Source: Solidesulfovibrio carbinoliphilus subsp. oakridgensis (lineage in GTDB: Bacteria > Desulfobacterota > Desulfovibrionia > Desulfovibrionales > Desulfovibrionaceae). Taken from it: a stretch of 64,000 nt of DNA. Each line of letters opens with the position of its first letter. Position 1 is the stretch's first letter. The position numbers and the translations under genes are program-made. The stretch lies in NCBI RefSeq assembly GCF_000177215.2, contig NZ_CM001368.1, positions 1,240,001-1,304,000 on the forward strand, read 5' to 3'. The notes beneath the pieces were generated by a model. The model made no database searches and had not been told where the DNA came from. It worked only from the letters and a program-made list of their open reading frames with translations. Positions 28,688-39,912 of the stretch are shown here, piece by piece.

Positions 28688-30232
28688 ATGTCGCAGCATG
28701 TGAGACAGATCGCCAAGGACGCCTCCATTGTCGGGGGCGCGACCTTGCTCTCAAGGCTCCTCGGTTTTTTCCGGGACATGATCCTGGCCTACGTCCTTGG
28801 CACCGGCATCGCGGCCGACGCCTTTTACGTGGCCTACCGCCTGCCGAACATGATGCGCCGGCTTTTCGCCGAGGGCTCCATGACCATGGCCTTTGTGCCG
28901 GTTTTTTCCAGGCTGCGGGAAGAAGAGGGCGATGAGCGGGCCTTTGCCATGCCGCGCGCGGCCCTGGTCTGGCTGCTCATGATTCTGGGCGTGCTGACGA
29001 CGCTCGCCATCGTTTTCGCCCGGCCGCTGACATTGCTCATCACGCCCGGGTTCGCGGATGACCCCAAACTTTTCGAACTGACGGTGGAACTGACGCGCAT
29101 CGTCTTCCCCTACATCATCGAGATCTCGGTCGTCGCCTTGTGCATGGGCGTGCTCAATTCCTACGGGCATTTCCTGGCCCCGGCCCTGGCCACCTCCGAG
29201 CTCAACACCATCATCATCATCGGCGCGGGCGTGGCCTGGCTCTTTCACCTCGACGTGGCCCACACCCTGGCCTGGGCCGTGGTCGTCGGCGGCTTTGGCC
29301 AGGTGCTCATGCAGCAGCCGCAGATGCGCAAATTCGGCTTCACCTGGCGCGGGCCCTGGTCGCTTCGGGACAAGGGCGTGGCCCGGATGGGCAAGCTCAT
29401 GGTGCCGACGGCCTTTGGAGCGGCCGTCTACCAGCTCAACATCGTCATCGGCACGCTCCTCGCCTCCTACCTGCCGACCGGCAGCATCTCCTACCTCTAC
29501 TACGCCGACCGGCTGGTCCAGTTTCCCCTCGGCGTCTTCGGGGTGGCCGTCGGCACGGTGGCCCTGCCGGGTCTGGCCAAGCTCGCCGCCTCGGGCAAGA
29601 CCGGCGAATTCACCGATACGCTCAACGCCTCCCTGCGCCTGACCCTTTTCATCTGCCTGCCGGCCACGGCCGGGCTCATCGCCCTGGCCGACCCCATGGT
29701 GCGGGTCCTTTTCGGCCGGGGGGCCTTCGGGGCCGACGCCATTGCGGCCACGGCCGGGGCCCTCGTGGCCTACGGCGCGGGGCTGCCGGCCTTCGCCTGC
29801 GTGCGGCCGCTCTACGCCGCCTACTTCGCCCTCTCCGACACCCGCACCCCGGCCGTGACCGCGGCCGCCTGCCTGATGGTCTACGTCGTCGCGGGCCTGG
29901 CCCTCATGGGGTCCACGGCCCATGTGGGACTGGCCCTGGCCACCTCCATCTCCTCCTGGTTCAACGTCCTGGTCCTTGGCTTCGTTCTGCGCAAGAAGCT
30001 CGGCGGCTCGTGGTTCGCGCCCGGCCGCACCACCCTCTGGGGCGCGATCCTGAGCCTTGGCGTCGGCATCGGCGCCTATGCCACGGCCGGCCATCCTTAC
30101 CCGGCCCTGGCCGGCATCGCGGTGTGGGCCGTGGCCTACATGGCCCTGGCCTCCCTCTTTCGGGTCGAGGAGGCCCGGATGCTGACGGACTTCGTCTGCC
30201 GCCGGCTGCGACGGCGCAAGGGGCAGGCCTGA
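28688..30232 (+). CDS. murJ: Lipid II flippase MurJ (MviN family)
   Basis: A 514-residue polytopic inner-membrane protein with about 14 helices, the MOP-superfamily exporter that moves lipid II across the membrane for peptidoglycan synthesis. Family motifs are SRLLGFFRDMILAYVLG near the N terminus, DAFYVAYRLPNMMRRLFAEG and RVLFGRGAFG in the second half. I see only a weak ribosome binding site before the ATG. The gene stands alone after an inverted repeat. Confidence 0.95.
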   Translation: MSQHVRQIAKDASIVGGATLLSRLLGFFRDMILAYVLGTGIAADAFYVAYRLPNMMRRLFAEGSMTMAFVPVFSRLREEEGDERAFAMPRAALVWLLMILGVLTTLAIVFARPLTLLITPGFADDPKLFELTVELTRIVFPYIIEISVVALCMGVLNSYGHFLAPALATSELNTIIIIGAGVAWLFHLDVAHTLAWAVVVGGFGQVLMQQPQMRKFGFTWRGPWSLRDKGVARMGKLMVPTAFGAAVYQLNIVIGTLLASYLPTGSISYLYYADRLVQFPLGVFGVAVGTVALPGLAKLAASGKTGEFTDTLNASLRLTLFICLPATAGLIALADPMVRVLFGRGAFGADAIAATAGALVAYGAGLPAFACVRPLYAAYFALSDTRTPAVTAAACLMVYVVAGLALMGSTAHVGLALATSISSWFNVLVLGFVLRKKLGGSWFAPGRTTLWGAILSLGVGIGAYATAGHPYPALAGIAVWAVAYMALASLFRVEEARMLTDFVCRRLRRRKGQA

Positions 30233-30421
30233 CCGGAATTGTTTTGGCGGTCCGCCCTTGCGCAGGCAGGCGGGCATCGGCTATCCTTTTCCAAGGTCTG
30301 CCTATACCGCCCACGCGTTCGGAAGCGGCCAGGACCGCGGCGGCCCCGGCCGTCCGCCCCGGCAGCCGCGACAGGACCGGCGGACCCCTCACGTCCCTGA
30401 GTCGGCCATGAGGATATTCCC

Positions 30422-32149
<1,728 letters not shown>

Positions 32150-32303
32150 CCCAACCCTCGCCGGGGCAGGCCCGGGTGACGCGCTCGTCGCCGGAGACTC
32201 CGGGACGGCAAGCGGCAGGGGCAGTCCGTGGCATGGAAACCGGGAAAAACCCTCAAGATCAGGCATGTTGCCCTCCCCGCAGGCCGGTCCCGGTCAGGCG
32301 GGC

Positions 32304-32678
32304 CTATTCGTAGGGATAGGTCGTGCCCTCGAATTCCTTGGCCCGGGGGTTGGGGTATTTCCCTTCGGCCGTGATCCGGGACAGGCCCTTGGAGCGGTCC
32401 GTCCAGGTCGTGTGCAACAGGTGCTCCGATTTATGCCCCAGGGGATGCTCCAGGTAGCCCTTATAGAGGGCTTGGACCTGGGCGTTGTCCTGGGAGGCCC
32501 GGACCTTGAACTTCCCGTCCGCGCCGTAGACCCCGCCAATCCGGTCCTGCATGTATTCCTTGAGCTGCTTGGCCGCGGCCAGGGCCTTGCCCGTGAAGCG
32601 AAGACCCATAAGCGCCCCGCCGGAGAGCACGCAGGCGGCCTTGACGAATCCCCGCCGGGTGAAGTGGACAATCGACAT
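32304..32678 (-). CDS. hydB: Periplasmic [FeFe] hydrogenase small subunit
   Basis: A 124-residue protein very like Desulfovibrio HydB. It starts with a Tat signal (TRRGFVKAA at residues ~7-15, then a hydrophobic stretch). The mature part wraps around the large subunit and has the family end [18 protein letters not shown]. The large subunit has no signal of its own, so it should be carried across the membrane by this subunit. The gene starts 11 bp after hydA. The complex oxidises or evolves H2 in the periplasm, linked to cytochrome c3. Confidence 0.96.
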   Translation of the reverse strand: MSIVHFTRRGFVKAACVLSGGALMGLRFTGKALAAAKQLKEYMQDRIGGVYGADGKFKVRASQDNAQVQALYKGYLEHPLGHKSEHLLHTTWTDRSKGLSRITAEGKYPNPRAKEFEGTTYPYE

Positions 32679-32689
32679 GGACCGCCTCC

Positions 32690-33955
32690 TTAGGCTTTGT
32701 TTTCGTTGTACAAGGCCAGACGATTTTTCATGGACGCATAGAACCGGGACACGCGCCTGTCCATGGCCTCAAGGACGCCAGGCATGATCGGCTGTCCGCC
32801 GCCCATGACGCAGCCGCCGGGGCAGGCCATGAATTCGATGAAGTGATACGGCGACTTGCCGGCCTTGACCTGCTCGCAGACCTCCTTGAAGCGTTTGGCC
32901 CCGTGGACCACCGCCACCTTGACGTCCGTGCCTCCCACGTCGACGGTCGCTTCCTTGAAGCCGGCCAGGCCGCGCACGGCCTTGAAGTCCCAGCTTTCCG
33001 GCTGTTTGTTCGTCACGGCCTGGTAGGCGAAGCGCAGGGCGGCCTCCATGACGCCGCCGGTCACCCCGAAGATGGTGGCCCCGCCGGTGGACTCGCCCAT
33101 GACCTTGTCGCGCGCGCCTTCGGGCATGGCCTTGAGGTCGATGCCGGCTTTTTTGAGCATGTAGGCCAATTCCCGGGTGTTGATGGTGGCGTCGATGTCG
33201 CGAAAGCCGCTGGAATCGTTTTCGGGCCGCAGGCCTTCGTATTTTTTGGCCGTGCAGGGCATGATGGACACGGTATAGACCTTGGCCGGATCGTATTTCG
33301 CCTTCTCGGCTCCGTAGGTCTTGGCCAGGGACCCCATCATGCCGATGGGGGACTTGCAGGAGGAGAAATGGGGCAGGAGCTCCGGGTAGAAGGTCTCGGC
33401 GTATTTCTGCCAGCCCGGACAGCAGGAGGTGAACTGAGGCAGGGGCTTGTCGCTTTTTTTGGTCAGCCGAGCCAGGAATTCCGAACCCTCCTCCCAGATG
33501 GTCACATCGGCCGCGAACTCGTTGTCCCAGACGTTGCTGCAGCCGAGCTTTTGCAGGGCGGCCAGCATCTTTTCCGTGGTCACGGCGCCGACCGGCAGGC
33601 CGAAGGCGTCGCCCAGGGCGTAGCGCACGGCCGGAGCGGGCATGGCCACGACCTGGACGTTTTTATCCTTGAGCCTGGCTTCGATCTCCGGGACCCAGGA
33701 CTGCTCCTCGTAGATGGCCCCCTGGGGGCAATGGGTGAGACACTGGCCGCAGTGGATGCAGGCTTCGGGCGCAACGATCTTGTGCGGTTCGCCCATTTCC
33801 CCGACAATGGCCCCGGTCGGGCAGTAGGACAGGCAGGCGTCGCAGCCGATGCATTTGCTTTCGTCCACCTGCACGAAAAAAAGCTTGTCCAGGTCCGCGC
33901 CCGGAGCGGGTGTCCGCTGTTCGTAAAAAATCTTCTCCATCTCGATTCTGCTCAT
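32690..33955 (-). CDS. hydA: Periplasmic [FeFe] hydrogenase large subunit
   Basis: A 421-residue catalytic subunit closely resembling Desulfovibrio HydA. Two ferredoxin-type [4Fe-4S] motifs are at ~residues 33-44 and 63-74 ([24 protein letters not shown]). The H-cluster motifs are TSCCPGW, MPCTAKK and [14 protein letters not shown], with all four bridging/terminal cysteines present. D. vulgaris has a further cysteine where this protein has Met in GGCVMGG; that residue is not a cluster ligand. The start at 33955 follows a GGAGG site and gives the known MSR… N terminus. hydB follows. Confidence 0.97.
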   Translation of the reverse strand: MSRIEMEKIFYEQRTPAPGADLDKLFFVQVDESKCIGCDACLSYCPTGAIVGEMGEPHKIVAPEACIHCGQCLTHCPQGAIYEEQSWVPEIEARLKDKNVQVVAMPAPAVRYALGDAFGLPVGAVTTEKMLAALQKLGCSNVWDNEFAADVTIWEEGSEFLARLTKKSDKPLPQFTSCCPGWQKYAETFYPELLPHFSSCKSPIGMMGSLAKTYGAEKAKYDPAKVYTVSIMPCTAKKYEGLRPENDSSGFRDIDATINTRELAYMLKKAGIDLKAMPEGARDKVMGESTGGATIFGVTGGVMEAALRFAYQAVTNKQPESWDFKAVRGLAGFKEATVDVGGTDVKVAVVHGAKRFKEVCEQVKAGKSPYHFIEFMACPGGCVMGGGQPIMPGVLEAMDRRVSRFYASMKNRLALYNENKA

Positions 33956-34117
33956 CACAATTTCCTCCAGGGTTGTTTGCACACGCGACCAGATGCCCTT
34001 GCGTATTCCCTGCGCCCCCTCCTTTCCCGTTGTCCCGGATGATGCGCCCGTGACGGCCGGCTTCCCTTGGCGGTGGACGGCCAGGGAACCCGGCCCCCGA
34101 TGCGCCCCGGCCGGCCG

Positions 34118-34705
34118 TCAGACGATGCCGTCGAGGTCCGGCAGGGCATACAGCCCGGGCTTGATTCCCATCCGTTTCGTTGCCGCGGCGCATTGCGCGA
34201 GATGGTCGAGAATTGTTTCAACCACGCTCCGCAAGGCTTTTCTGGCGGAGGAGGAAAGCCCGACGCCGTGAGTCGTCTCGACTTCGACCAACACCAGCAG
34301 CAAGGATTCGGGGAGCGAACCGCTCAGTTCCAGGCGTTCCAGGCTATCCACGAGCGAACGCAGGCCGCAGGGCTCTTCCGGAATGCCGCGCAGGTGTCTG
34401 CGCAGCCGGTCCAGGCCCCAGGCACGGATGGTCCCGGGCTTTTTCCCAAGCCGAACGCCAGTGACGATCACCCCCGCAGCGGCCTGGCCCAACATCGGCA
34501 GCAGGCTGTGATAGGCCCCGGCCAGGCAGGCCAACCCGACGTCCCGGCCGGCCAGGGGGCCAAGATCCGCTTTGGCCAGGAGGTCCAAGGCGTAAAGTCC
34601 AATGCCGAAATCCCCCCCGCACAGGTTGCCGCAGCCGACCACGACCATGGCCGGCGCGGCGGATCGTGCCGCTTCAGGCTGCCACTCAATCCGGCATTCG
34701 CACAC
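34118..34705 (-). CDS. Hydrogenase maturation protease-like protein with altered metal site
   Basis: A 195-residue protein with the M52/HybD peptidase fold, upstream of hydAB on the same strand. The motif GCGNLCGGDFGIG matches GxGNxLxxDDGxG, but the second acidic residue, a nickel ligand in HybD, is Phe. The later VDA-type aspartate is replaced (VIVTGVRLGKKPG). The third ligand, His in ETTHGVGL, is kept. Two of three metal ligands therefore seem lost, so peptidase activity is doubtful. The GTG at 34705 was chosen because AAGGAG lies 5 bases upstream; an ATG at 34738 is possible. [FeFe] hydrogenases do not need this protease. Confidence 0.7.
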   Translation of the reverse strand: MCECRIEWQPEAARSAAPAMVVVGCGNLCGGDFGIGLYALDLLAKADLGPLAGRDVGLACLAGAYHSLLPMLGQAAAGVIVTGVRLGKKPGTIRAWGLDRLRRHLRGIPEEPCGLRSLVDSLERLELSGSLPESLLLVLVEVETTHGVGLSSSARKALRSVVETILDHLAQCAAATKRMGIKPGLYALPDLDGIV

Positions 34706-34941
34706 GTGTGCTCCTTGTGCCGCGCTCCCGACGGCCATGCTTGTCCACGGTTATGGTGATTGAAATTAAAAAATTATGACTATTTGAATATTATTTAAAT
34801 AAATGTGTCACGAAAAAGACACCTATACCGCAGGCGAAAAAAACGCAAGGCCAAGGGGCTGTCACACTTGCGGAGAAACGCCAAAAAGCCGCCGTCGCAC
34901 GACAGGCGGGAACCGCCAGCCTCCCTATCGGACGCGGCGCC

Positions 34942-35334
34942 GCCGCCTCGCTCATCGTCCCCAAGCCCCTCCGCCGGGGAAAAATCGATGAAATCCTGGA
35001 AGCAAAACGCCTGATGAAATCCTGGAAGCCCAACGCTTGTGGATTTACCGAGGCCTGGCCGACTGGCGCGAGCGCAACCCCGCCCGAATAAGCCGCGAGT
35101 TCGTCAACGGCGAGTTGGGCCTCCTGCTCGACTGCCGCCGTGCTCAATTTCCATTGGAAGTGCCTAATGGCCCCGCTCAAAGTGCTCGACGACCTCGTAG
35201 TCCACGAACTCGCCCACCGAATACATCCCAGGCATACGGTGGAATTCTGGAGTTCGGTTGACAGGATTTTGCCGGATTATCGGGAACGAAGGGATTGGCT
35301 GCGAGACAATGGATCATTGATGGCCATCAAATAA
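34942..35334 (+). pseudogene. Decayed YgjP/DUF45 (SprT-like) metallopeptidase gene
   Basis: Pieces of one gene can be read in different frames. First comes LIVPKPLRRGKIDEILEAKR. A direct 26-bp duplication (GATGAAATCCTGGAAGC units near 34987 and 35013) then shifts the frame. Next is LWIYRGLADW…RISREFVNGEL, then a deletion and second frame change, and finally SWASC…LNFHWKCLMAPLKVLDDLVVHELAHRIHPRH…DYRERRDWLRDNG, the zinc-site half (HExxH) of a YgjP/DUF45 protein. No single frame is intact. It sits exactly at the left border of the accessory locus. Confidence 0.8.
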
Positions 35335-35611
35335 GGACATATTACTGGGTCAAAAACTATTTTAACACGTCTTGTTCAATTTGGCGCAAACACTGTCCTC
35401 CTTTCCAGCTTCGCTGAGACTTGTTAAAAGATAACATGTTCCAAGAAAATATCAGATCGCCAAACAGGTTGACAAATAAACCCAAATAATAAATAACTTG
35501 GACATTATTCCACAAAGATACAATCGCCTTTGTCAATTAAAATAATCGACAAGCAATATACGCCACCCCCAGTTCATCTGCTGATTTCATTTGCACAACA
35601 TCTTTTTCAAG

Positions 35612-35657
35612 ACCAAGCACGAATTTTCGTTGTTTTGAACGAAATTTCACGCTTGGT
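35612..35657. promoter_or_regulatory. Likely enhancer (UAS) for the cluster's sigma-54 activator
   Basis: Two 20-base arms match at 17 positions (ACCAAGC…TTTCGTT facing AACGAAA…GCTTGGT) around a 6-base centre. It lies about 100-140 bp upstream of a -24/-12 promoter, where NtrC-type activators bind. The segment 35619-35648 shares 21 of 30 bases, without gaps, with 52507-52536 in front of the other arm of the locus. Confidence 0.65.
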
Positions 35658-35754
35658 TTCATTATTTCGTTGCCCTGCCCTTAGCAACCGACACCTTTGC
35701 GCAGATTGCCATTTAACAAATTGATATAATTGATAATACAAGAAAACAATCGAA

Positions 35755-35770
35755 TGGCATGCATCTTGCC
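35755..35770 (+). promoter_or_regulatory. Sigma-54 (-24/-12) promoter of the YlbE-like operon
   Basis: TGGCATGCATCTTGCC matches the RpoN consensus TGGCAY-N5-TTGC, with GG and GC exactly 10 bases apart. It lies about 165 bp before the first gene of the left arm, giving a leader of roughly 155 bases. The AAA+ activator encoded at 47769 is the obvious candidate regulator. Confidence 0.75.
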
Positions 35771-35935
35771 AAAACAAATCCAATACAACATCCCATGACC
35801 AGAGAGAGACTTCTCTGATCTTCAGGAAAAAATTGGCCTAAATCGAAAGCAGGCAACGTGCGTAGGACAATTCTCCGGCATAATGCCAACAAATCTTGCC
35901 GGCTTGAAACATTGAACAGACGGGAGCCGAACGCC

Positions 35936-37336
35936 ATGACAGACATCAGTCAGGAATTGCACGTCATAAACGTTGGTCTTGAAGGGTTCTACACAGAACT
36001 TCAAGAACAGAACGTACCCACGGTGCAAGTGGACTGGCGACCGCCGGCCGGCGGCGATGTGGCGCTTATCGACAAGCTGGCCAGGCTGCAGACGCCGGAA
36101 GTGGAGGAGGCCAACGCCAAAACCATCTCCCGCATCAGAGACAGCCGGCCGATGTGGATCGACGTGCAGCCGGCACTGGCGGCCATACCGGGCATGGAAG
36201 GCAACGCCCTGCTGCATTCCGGACCGCCTATCGACTTTGGCGACATGTGCGACCCCCAGCAGCGCGCCGTGGAAGCCGCCGCCATCTTCGAAGGCTGGGC
36301 TGTCGACCGCGAGGGCCTTCTCGCGAAACTCCGCTCCGGCGACATCCGCCTGCGCCCCAACTACGCCTACGGCAGCGTCGGGGCCATGTGCGGCGTCATC
36401 TCGCCCTCCATGCAGGTCATCGTTACCGAGAACGCCCCCTACGGCAACCGCTCGTGGTCCACGTTCAACGAAGGCAAGGGCAACGTCATCTGGATGGGGA
36501 CCTACGACAAAGGAACCATCGAACGGCTGCGCTGGATGCGCGACGTGCTGGCCCCGAGTCTGCGCGCCGCACTACGCACCCGCAACGAAGGGCTCGACAT
36601 CTTTAAGATCATCGCCGAGGGCACGCTTATGGGCGATGAAGTCCATGCCCGCAGCGCCGCCTGCACCTTGCTGCTGTTGCGCGAGCTGACTCCCATGCTC
36701 CTCAACGCCGGCGTGAAACGCGACGTCATTACCCGCATCGTGGAATTTATCAGCCAAAACAACCACTCGTTCCTGAGCCTGACGCTCACCGCCTGCAAAA
36801 CCGCCTGCGACGCCGCCCACGGCATCCCCCATTCCACCGTGGTCACGGCAATGAGCCGCAACGGCGTCAATTTCGCTCTGCGCGTGGGCGGCATGAAGGA
36901 CGACTGGTTCATCGCCCCGACAGCCCCCATGGACGAGGCCATCTACTATTCCGGCTACGGTCCGGACGACGCCGCCGGCGACATCGGCGACAGCGCCATC
37001 GTGGAGACCGCCGGCCTTGGCGGCATGATCATCGGCGCGGCCCCGAGCATCAGCTCCTTTGTGGGCGGCTCCATGGGACACTCCCGCCAGGCCATGGCCG
37101 CCATGCGCTCCATCTGCGCCGGAGACAATCCGGCCTTTGCCCCAGGTGCGGTGGACTTCACCCCGGCCCCCTTGGGCATCGACATTCGCAAGGTGGTGCG
37201 CCTGGGCTTTACCCCCATCATCGACACAGGCGTGCTCCACAAAGCCTCGGGCGTGGGCCAGATCGGCACCGGCATCGCCCGCGCGCCCATGGCGGCCTTC
37301 ATCAAGGCGCTGCGCGCCATGCCTCTCCCGGCTTGA
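35936..37336 (+). CDS. YlbE/AllG-like (DUF1116) carbamoyltransferase component
   Basis: A 466-residue DUF1116 protein, homologue of E. coli YlbE. In E. coli, YlbE (AllG) acts with FdrA (AllF) and YlbF (AllH) as oxamate carbamoyltransferase, which splits oxalurate with phosphate into oxamate and carbamoyl phosphate during anaerobic allantoin use. Conserved stretches here include YAYGSVGAMCGVISPSM, FNEGKGNVIWMG and GDEVHARSAACT. The ATG at 35936 follows a GGGAG site; an in-frame upstream start would lie in the AT-rich leader. It is the first gene after the sigma-54 promoter, 40 bp before the carbamate kinase. Confidence 0.88.
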   Translation: MTDISQELHVINVGLEGFYTELQEQNVPTVQVDWRPPAGGDVALIDKLARLQTPEVEEANAKTISRIRDSRPMWIDVQPALAAIPGMEGNALLHSGPPIDFGDMCDPQQRAVEAAAIFEGWAVDREGLLAKLRSGDIRLRPNYAYGSVGAMCGVISPSMQVIVTENAPYGNRSWSTFNEGKGNVIWMGTYDKGTIERLRWMRDVLAPSLRAALRTRNEGLDIFKIIAEGTLMGDEVHARSAACTLLLLRELTPMLLNAGVKRDVITRIVEFISQNNHSFLSLTLTACKTACDAAHGIPHSTVVTAMSRNGVNFALRVGGMKDDWFIAPTAPMDEAIYYSGYGPDDAAGDIGDSAIVETAGLGGMIIGAAPSISSFVGGSMGHSRQAMAAMRSICAGDNPAFAPGAVDFTPAPLGIDIRKVVRLGFTPIIDTGVLHKASGVGQIGTGIARAPMAAFIKALRAMPLPA

Positions 37337-37376
37337 GTCCGACGGACCACCTTCCCACCAGCCCAGGAGCAAGAAC

Positions 37377-38321
37377 ATGACCAAACCCATTGCCGTGGTG
37401 GCCTTCGGCGGCAACGCCATCTTGGACGCCGGAGACGACGGCTCGTTCACCACCCAGCTCGAAAAGGCCAAGGCGGCCTGCCGGCAGATGCTCGCCATCC
37501 TGCACCAGGGCTATCAGCTTATTTTGGTGCACGGAAACGGTCCGCAGGTCGGCAACCTGCTCATCCAGTTCGAAAAGGCCAGCGACGTCATTCCCGTCCC
37601 CCCCCTCGACGTGGCCGTGGCCACGTCCCAGGGCCTGCTCGGCCACATGCTCGAAATCAGCATGCGCACGGTCCTGGAAGAGGACCGGATGCAGCGCGAG
37701 GTGGCGACCGTGCTGACCCAGGTGGTCGTCAGCCGCGACGACCCGGCTTTTGCCCAGCCCACCAAGCCCATCGGCCCCTTTTACAGCCGGGAGCAGGCCG
37801 AACACTACCGGCAAACCGAAGGCTGGCACGTGGTCGAGGACTCCGGACGGGGCTGGCGGCGGGTGGTCTGCTCGCCCCTGCCGCGCAAGGTGCTGGAACT
37901 CAATACCATCAAATACCTCGCCGAAAACGACACCGTGGTCATTGCCTGCGGCGGCGGCGGCATCCCGGTCAACTACCTCACCGACAGCGTGGTCGGCACC
38001 GACGGCGTCATCGACAAGGACGCCACAGCCGCCCTGCTCGCCTACAACATTGGCGCGGAACGTTTCATCATCCTCACCGGCGTGCCCCAGGTCTGCCTGG
38101 ACTACGGCAAGCCGACCGAGCGAACCGTGGACGCCATGACCGTGGCCGAGGCACGGTCATGGCTGGAGGCCGGCCAGTTTCCGTCCGGCAGCATGGGGCC
38201 CAAGATCCGAAGCGCTGTGGAATACGTGGAAAAAGGCGGCGCGGAAGCCATCATCACCTCCCAGGACAACATTGTCGCGGCCATGCAGCAATCCGGAACC
38301 TGCACCAGGATCGTCAAATAG
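37377..38321 (+). CDS. Carbamate kinase (YbcF/AllK/ArcC type)
   Basis: A 314-residue amino-acid-kinase fold enzyme that makes ATP from carbamoyl phosphate and ADP, releasing carbamate. Signatures are the N-terminal AFGGNAIL, the LVHGNGPQVGNLL loop, CGGGGIPV and the DKDATAALLA motif. The FPSGSMGPKIRSAV region near residue ~270 is also typical. AGGAGC precedes the ATG by 6 bases. Its place between YlbE-like and FdrA-like genes matches the E. coli fdrA-ylbE-ylbF-ybcF set, so a catabolic role is likely rather than arginine deiminase metabolism (no arcA or arcB here). Confidence 0.93.
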   Translation: MTKPIAVVAFGGNAILDAGDDGSFTTQLEKAKAACRQMLAILHQGYQLILVHGNGPQVGNLLIQFEKASDVIPVPPLDVAVATSQGLLGHMLEISMRTVLEEDRMQREVATVLTQVVVSRDDPAFAQPTKPIGPFYSREQAEHYRQTEGWHVVEDSGRGWRRVVCSPLPRKVLELNTIKYLAENDTVVIACGGGGIPVNYLTDSVVGTDGVIDKDATAALLAYNIGAERFIILTGVPQVCLDYGKPTERTVDAMTVAEARSWLEAGQFPSGSMGPKIRSAVEYVEKGGAEAIITSQDNIVAAMQQSGTCTRIVK

Positions 38322-38350
38322 GACGCCCAAACCACCAACGAGGCACGCCC

Positions 38351-39859
38351 ATGCTCTTGCAAGCCACCGTTCGCAAAAATCAGTACCAGGACTCGGTCCG
38401 TCTCATGCAGATTTCCCGGCAGGCCAGCCAGCTTCCCGGCGTCGGCAAAGTGCTGGCCCTGCTTGGCACGGACAGCAATAAGAAGGTGCTGGCCGATCTC
38501 GGACTCATGGACGACGTCGTTGCCGCTGCCACGGCCAACGATCTGGTCATCTGCGTGGAGGCCGAAAACGCCGAAGCCGTGGCCGCCGCCCTGGCCGACG
38601 TGGACGGAAGGCTGCGTTCCGTGGCCGCCGCCGGCCCGGCCGAAGCAAATCCGAAGTCGCTGGAGGAGGCCGTGGCACGCCTGTCGGGAGCCAACTTCGC
38701 CATGATCTCGCTGCCCGGCCAACTCGCCAAGCTCGACGTGGTCACGGCCCTGGAGCAGGGCCTTCACGTCATGCTCTTTTCCGACAACATCTCCCTGGCC
38801 GACGAAGCTGAGCTCAAGGCCCTGGCCGCGAAAAAAGGCCTGCTCCTCATGGGGCCGGACTGCGGCACGGCGATCATAAACGGCGTGGCCCTGGCCCTGG
38901 CCAACGTGGTGCGGCGTGGCGAGATTGGCCTGGCCGCCGCCTCGGGCACCGGCATCCAGGAGGTGACCTGCCTCATCGACCGTTTCGGCGGCGGCGTCTC
39001 CCACGCCATCGGCGTCGGCGGACGCGACCTCAAAAAGGAAGTCGGCGGAACCATGATGCGCCAGGCCATCCGCATCCTGGCCGCCGATCCGGCCACCAAG
39101 ACCCTGGTTGTCCTGTCCAAGCCCGGCGCTCCCGAGGTCATGGAAACCGTGCTGGACGAAGCCCGGCAAAGCGGGCTTCGCGTGGTGACCTGCCTCCTTG
39201 GCGGTGACGCGTCCGCCGCGCCCGAAGGCATGGTCTGCGTCTCCACCCTGGAAGAGGCCGCCTTCGCCGCCCTGGACCGCGACCTGCCGCCGCTGGCCAT
39301 TCCCCCGGGCCTTCGGGAACGCGCCGCCGCGCTGTCGTCTGGCCGCCAGTATCTGCGCGGCCTCTACAGCGGCGGCACACTGTGCTACGAAACCCTGTTC
39401 CTGCTCAAGGACGACCTGGACATCCAGTCCAACGTGGCGATCAAGCCCGAACTCAAGCTCGGCTATCCGGTCAAAGGCACGGGACACTGCTGCGTGGACC
39501 TCGGCGAGGACGAGTTCACCCAGGGCCGGCCCCACCCCATCATCGACCTCTCCTTGCGCCTGGAACGGCTGGCCGAGGAAATGGCCGACCCCAGCGTCAA
39601 GGTCGTTCTCCTCGACTTGGTCCTCGGCTACGGCGCCCACCGCAACCCGGCGGCCGAACTGGCCGAGGCCATCGCCGCCGCAAGCCAGGCCCGGCCCGAC
39701 GGCGGCCCCGTCGTGCTGGTCCATGTCTGCGGCACGCAGGCCGACCCCCAGGATCTCCAGGCCCAGGAAAAGCTCCTGGCCGAGGTCGGGGCCTTCCTTT
39801 TCCCCACCAACGCCCAGGCCGCCAAGGCCGCCAGGGCCATTGTCGCGGGCGAACTGTAA
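38351..39859 (+). CDS. FdrA/AllF-like protein of the carbamoyltransferase complex
   Basis: A 502-residue protein related to acyl-CoA synthetase (succinyl-CoA synthetase-like) folds and to E. coli FdrA. Seen are the N-terminal RKNQYQDSVRLM, the family stretch LLMGPDCGTAIINGVAL, the SGTGIQEVTCLIDRFGGGVSHAIGVGGRD nucleotide region (key GTGIQE and GGRD) and GLYSGGTLCYE in the second half. In E. coli, FdrA (AllF) is one of three proteins needed for oxamate carbamoyltransferase. It lies 29 bp after the carbamate kinase and before the FAD oxidase. Confidence 0.88.
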   Translation: MLLQATVRKNQYQDSVRLMQISRQASQLPGVGKVLALLGTDSNKKVLADLGLMDDVVAAATANDLVICVEAENAEAVAAALADVDGRLRSVAAAGPAEANPKSLEEAVARLSGANFAMISLPGQLAKLDVVTALEQGLHVMLFSDNISLADEAELKALAAKKGLLLMGPDCGTAIINGVALALANVVRRGEIGLAAASGTGIQEVTCLIDRFGGGVSHAIGVGGRDLKKEVGGTMMRQAIRILAADPATKTLVVLSKPGAPEVMETVLDEARQSGLRVVTCLLGGDASAAPEGMVCVSTLEEAAFAALDRDLPPLAIPPGLRERAAALSSGRQYLRGLYSGGTLCYETLFLLKDDLDIQSNVAIKPELKLGYPVKGTGHCCVDLGEDEFTQGRPHPIIDLSLRLERLAEEMADPSVKVVLLDLVLGYGAHRNPAAELAEAIAAASQARPDGGPVVLVHVCGTQADPQDLQAQEKLLAEVGAFLFPTNAQAAKAARAIVAGEL

Positions 39860-39912
39860 GCCAGCGCCGAACGGCCCGGCGACGGCGTCGCCGGGCCATG
39901 GAGACTCCCGCC

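Larger units (their letters stand above)
35335..35935. other. AT-rich control region of the accessory locus
   Basis: A stretch of 600 bp that is much richer in A and T than its surroundings and has no gene I can support (a 64-codon frame at 35530-35724 has no family likeness). It contains a TGTTA-N5-TAACA dyad (35422-35436), a large imperfect palindrome (35612-35657) and a sigma-54 promoter (35755-35770), ending at the YlbE-like gene. The composition suggests a regulatory region or an old insertion border. Confidence 0.6.

Noticed and set aside
32690-33955. Loss of an H-cluster ligand in HydA (Met in GGCVMGG)
   Set aside because: The ligand cysteines are in MACPGGC, MPC and TSC, and all are present. 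The replaced cysteine is not a ligand.
35530-35724. 64-codon frame in the AT-rich control region
   Set aside because: No family likeness and no clear ribosome binding site. It runs across the large palindrome and ends just before the promoter.
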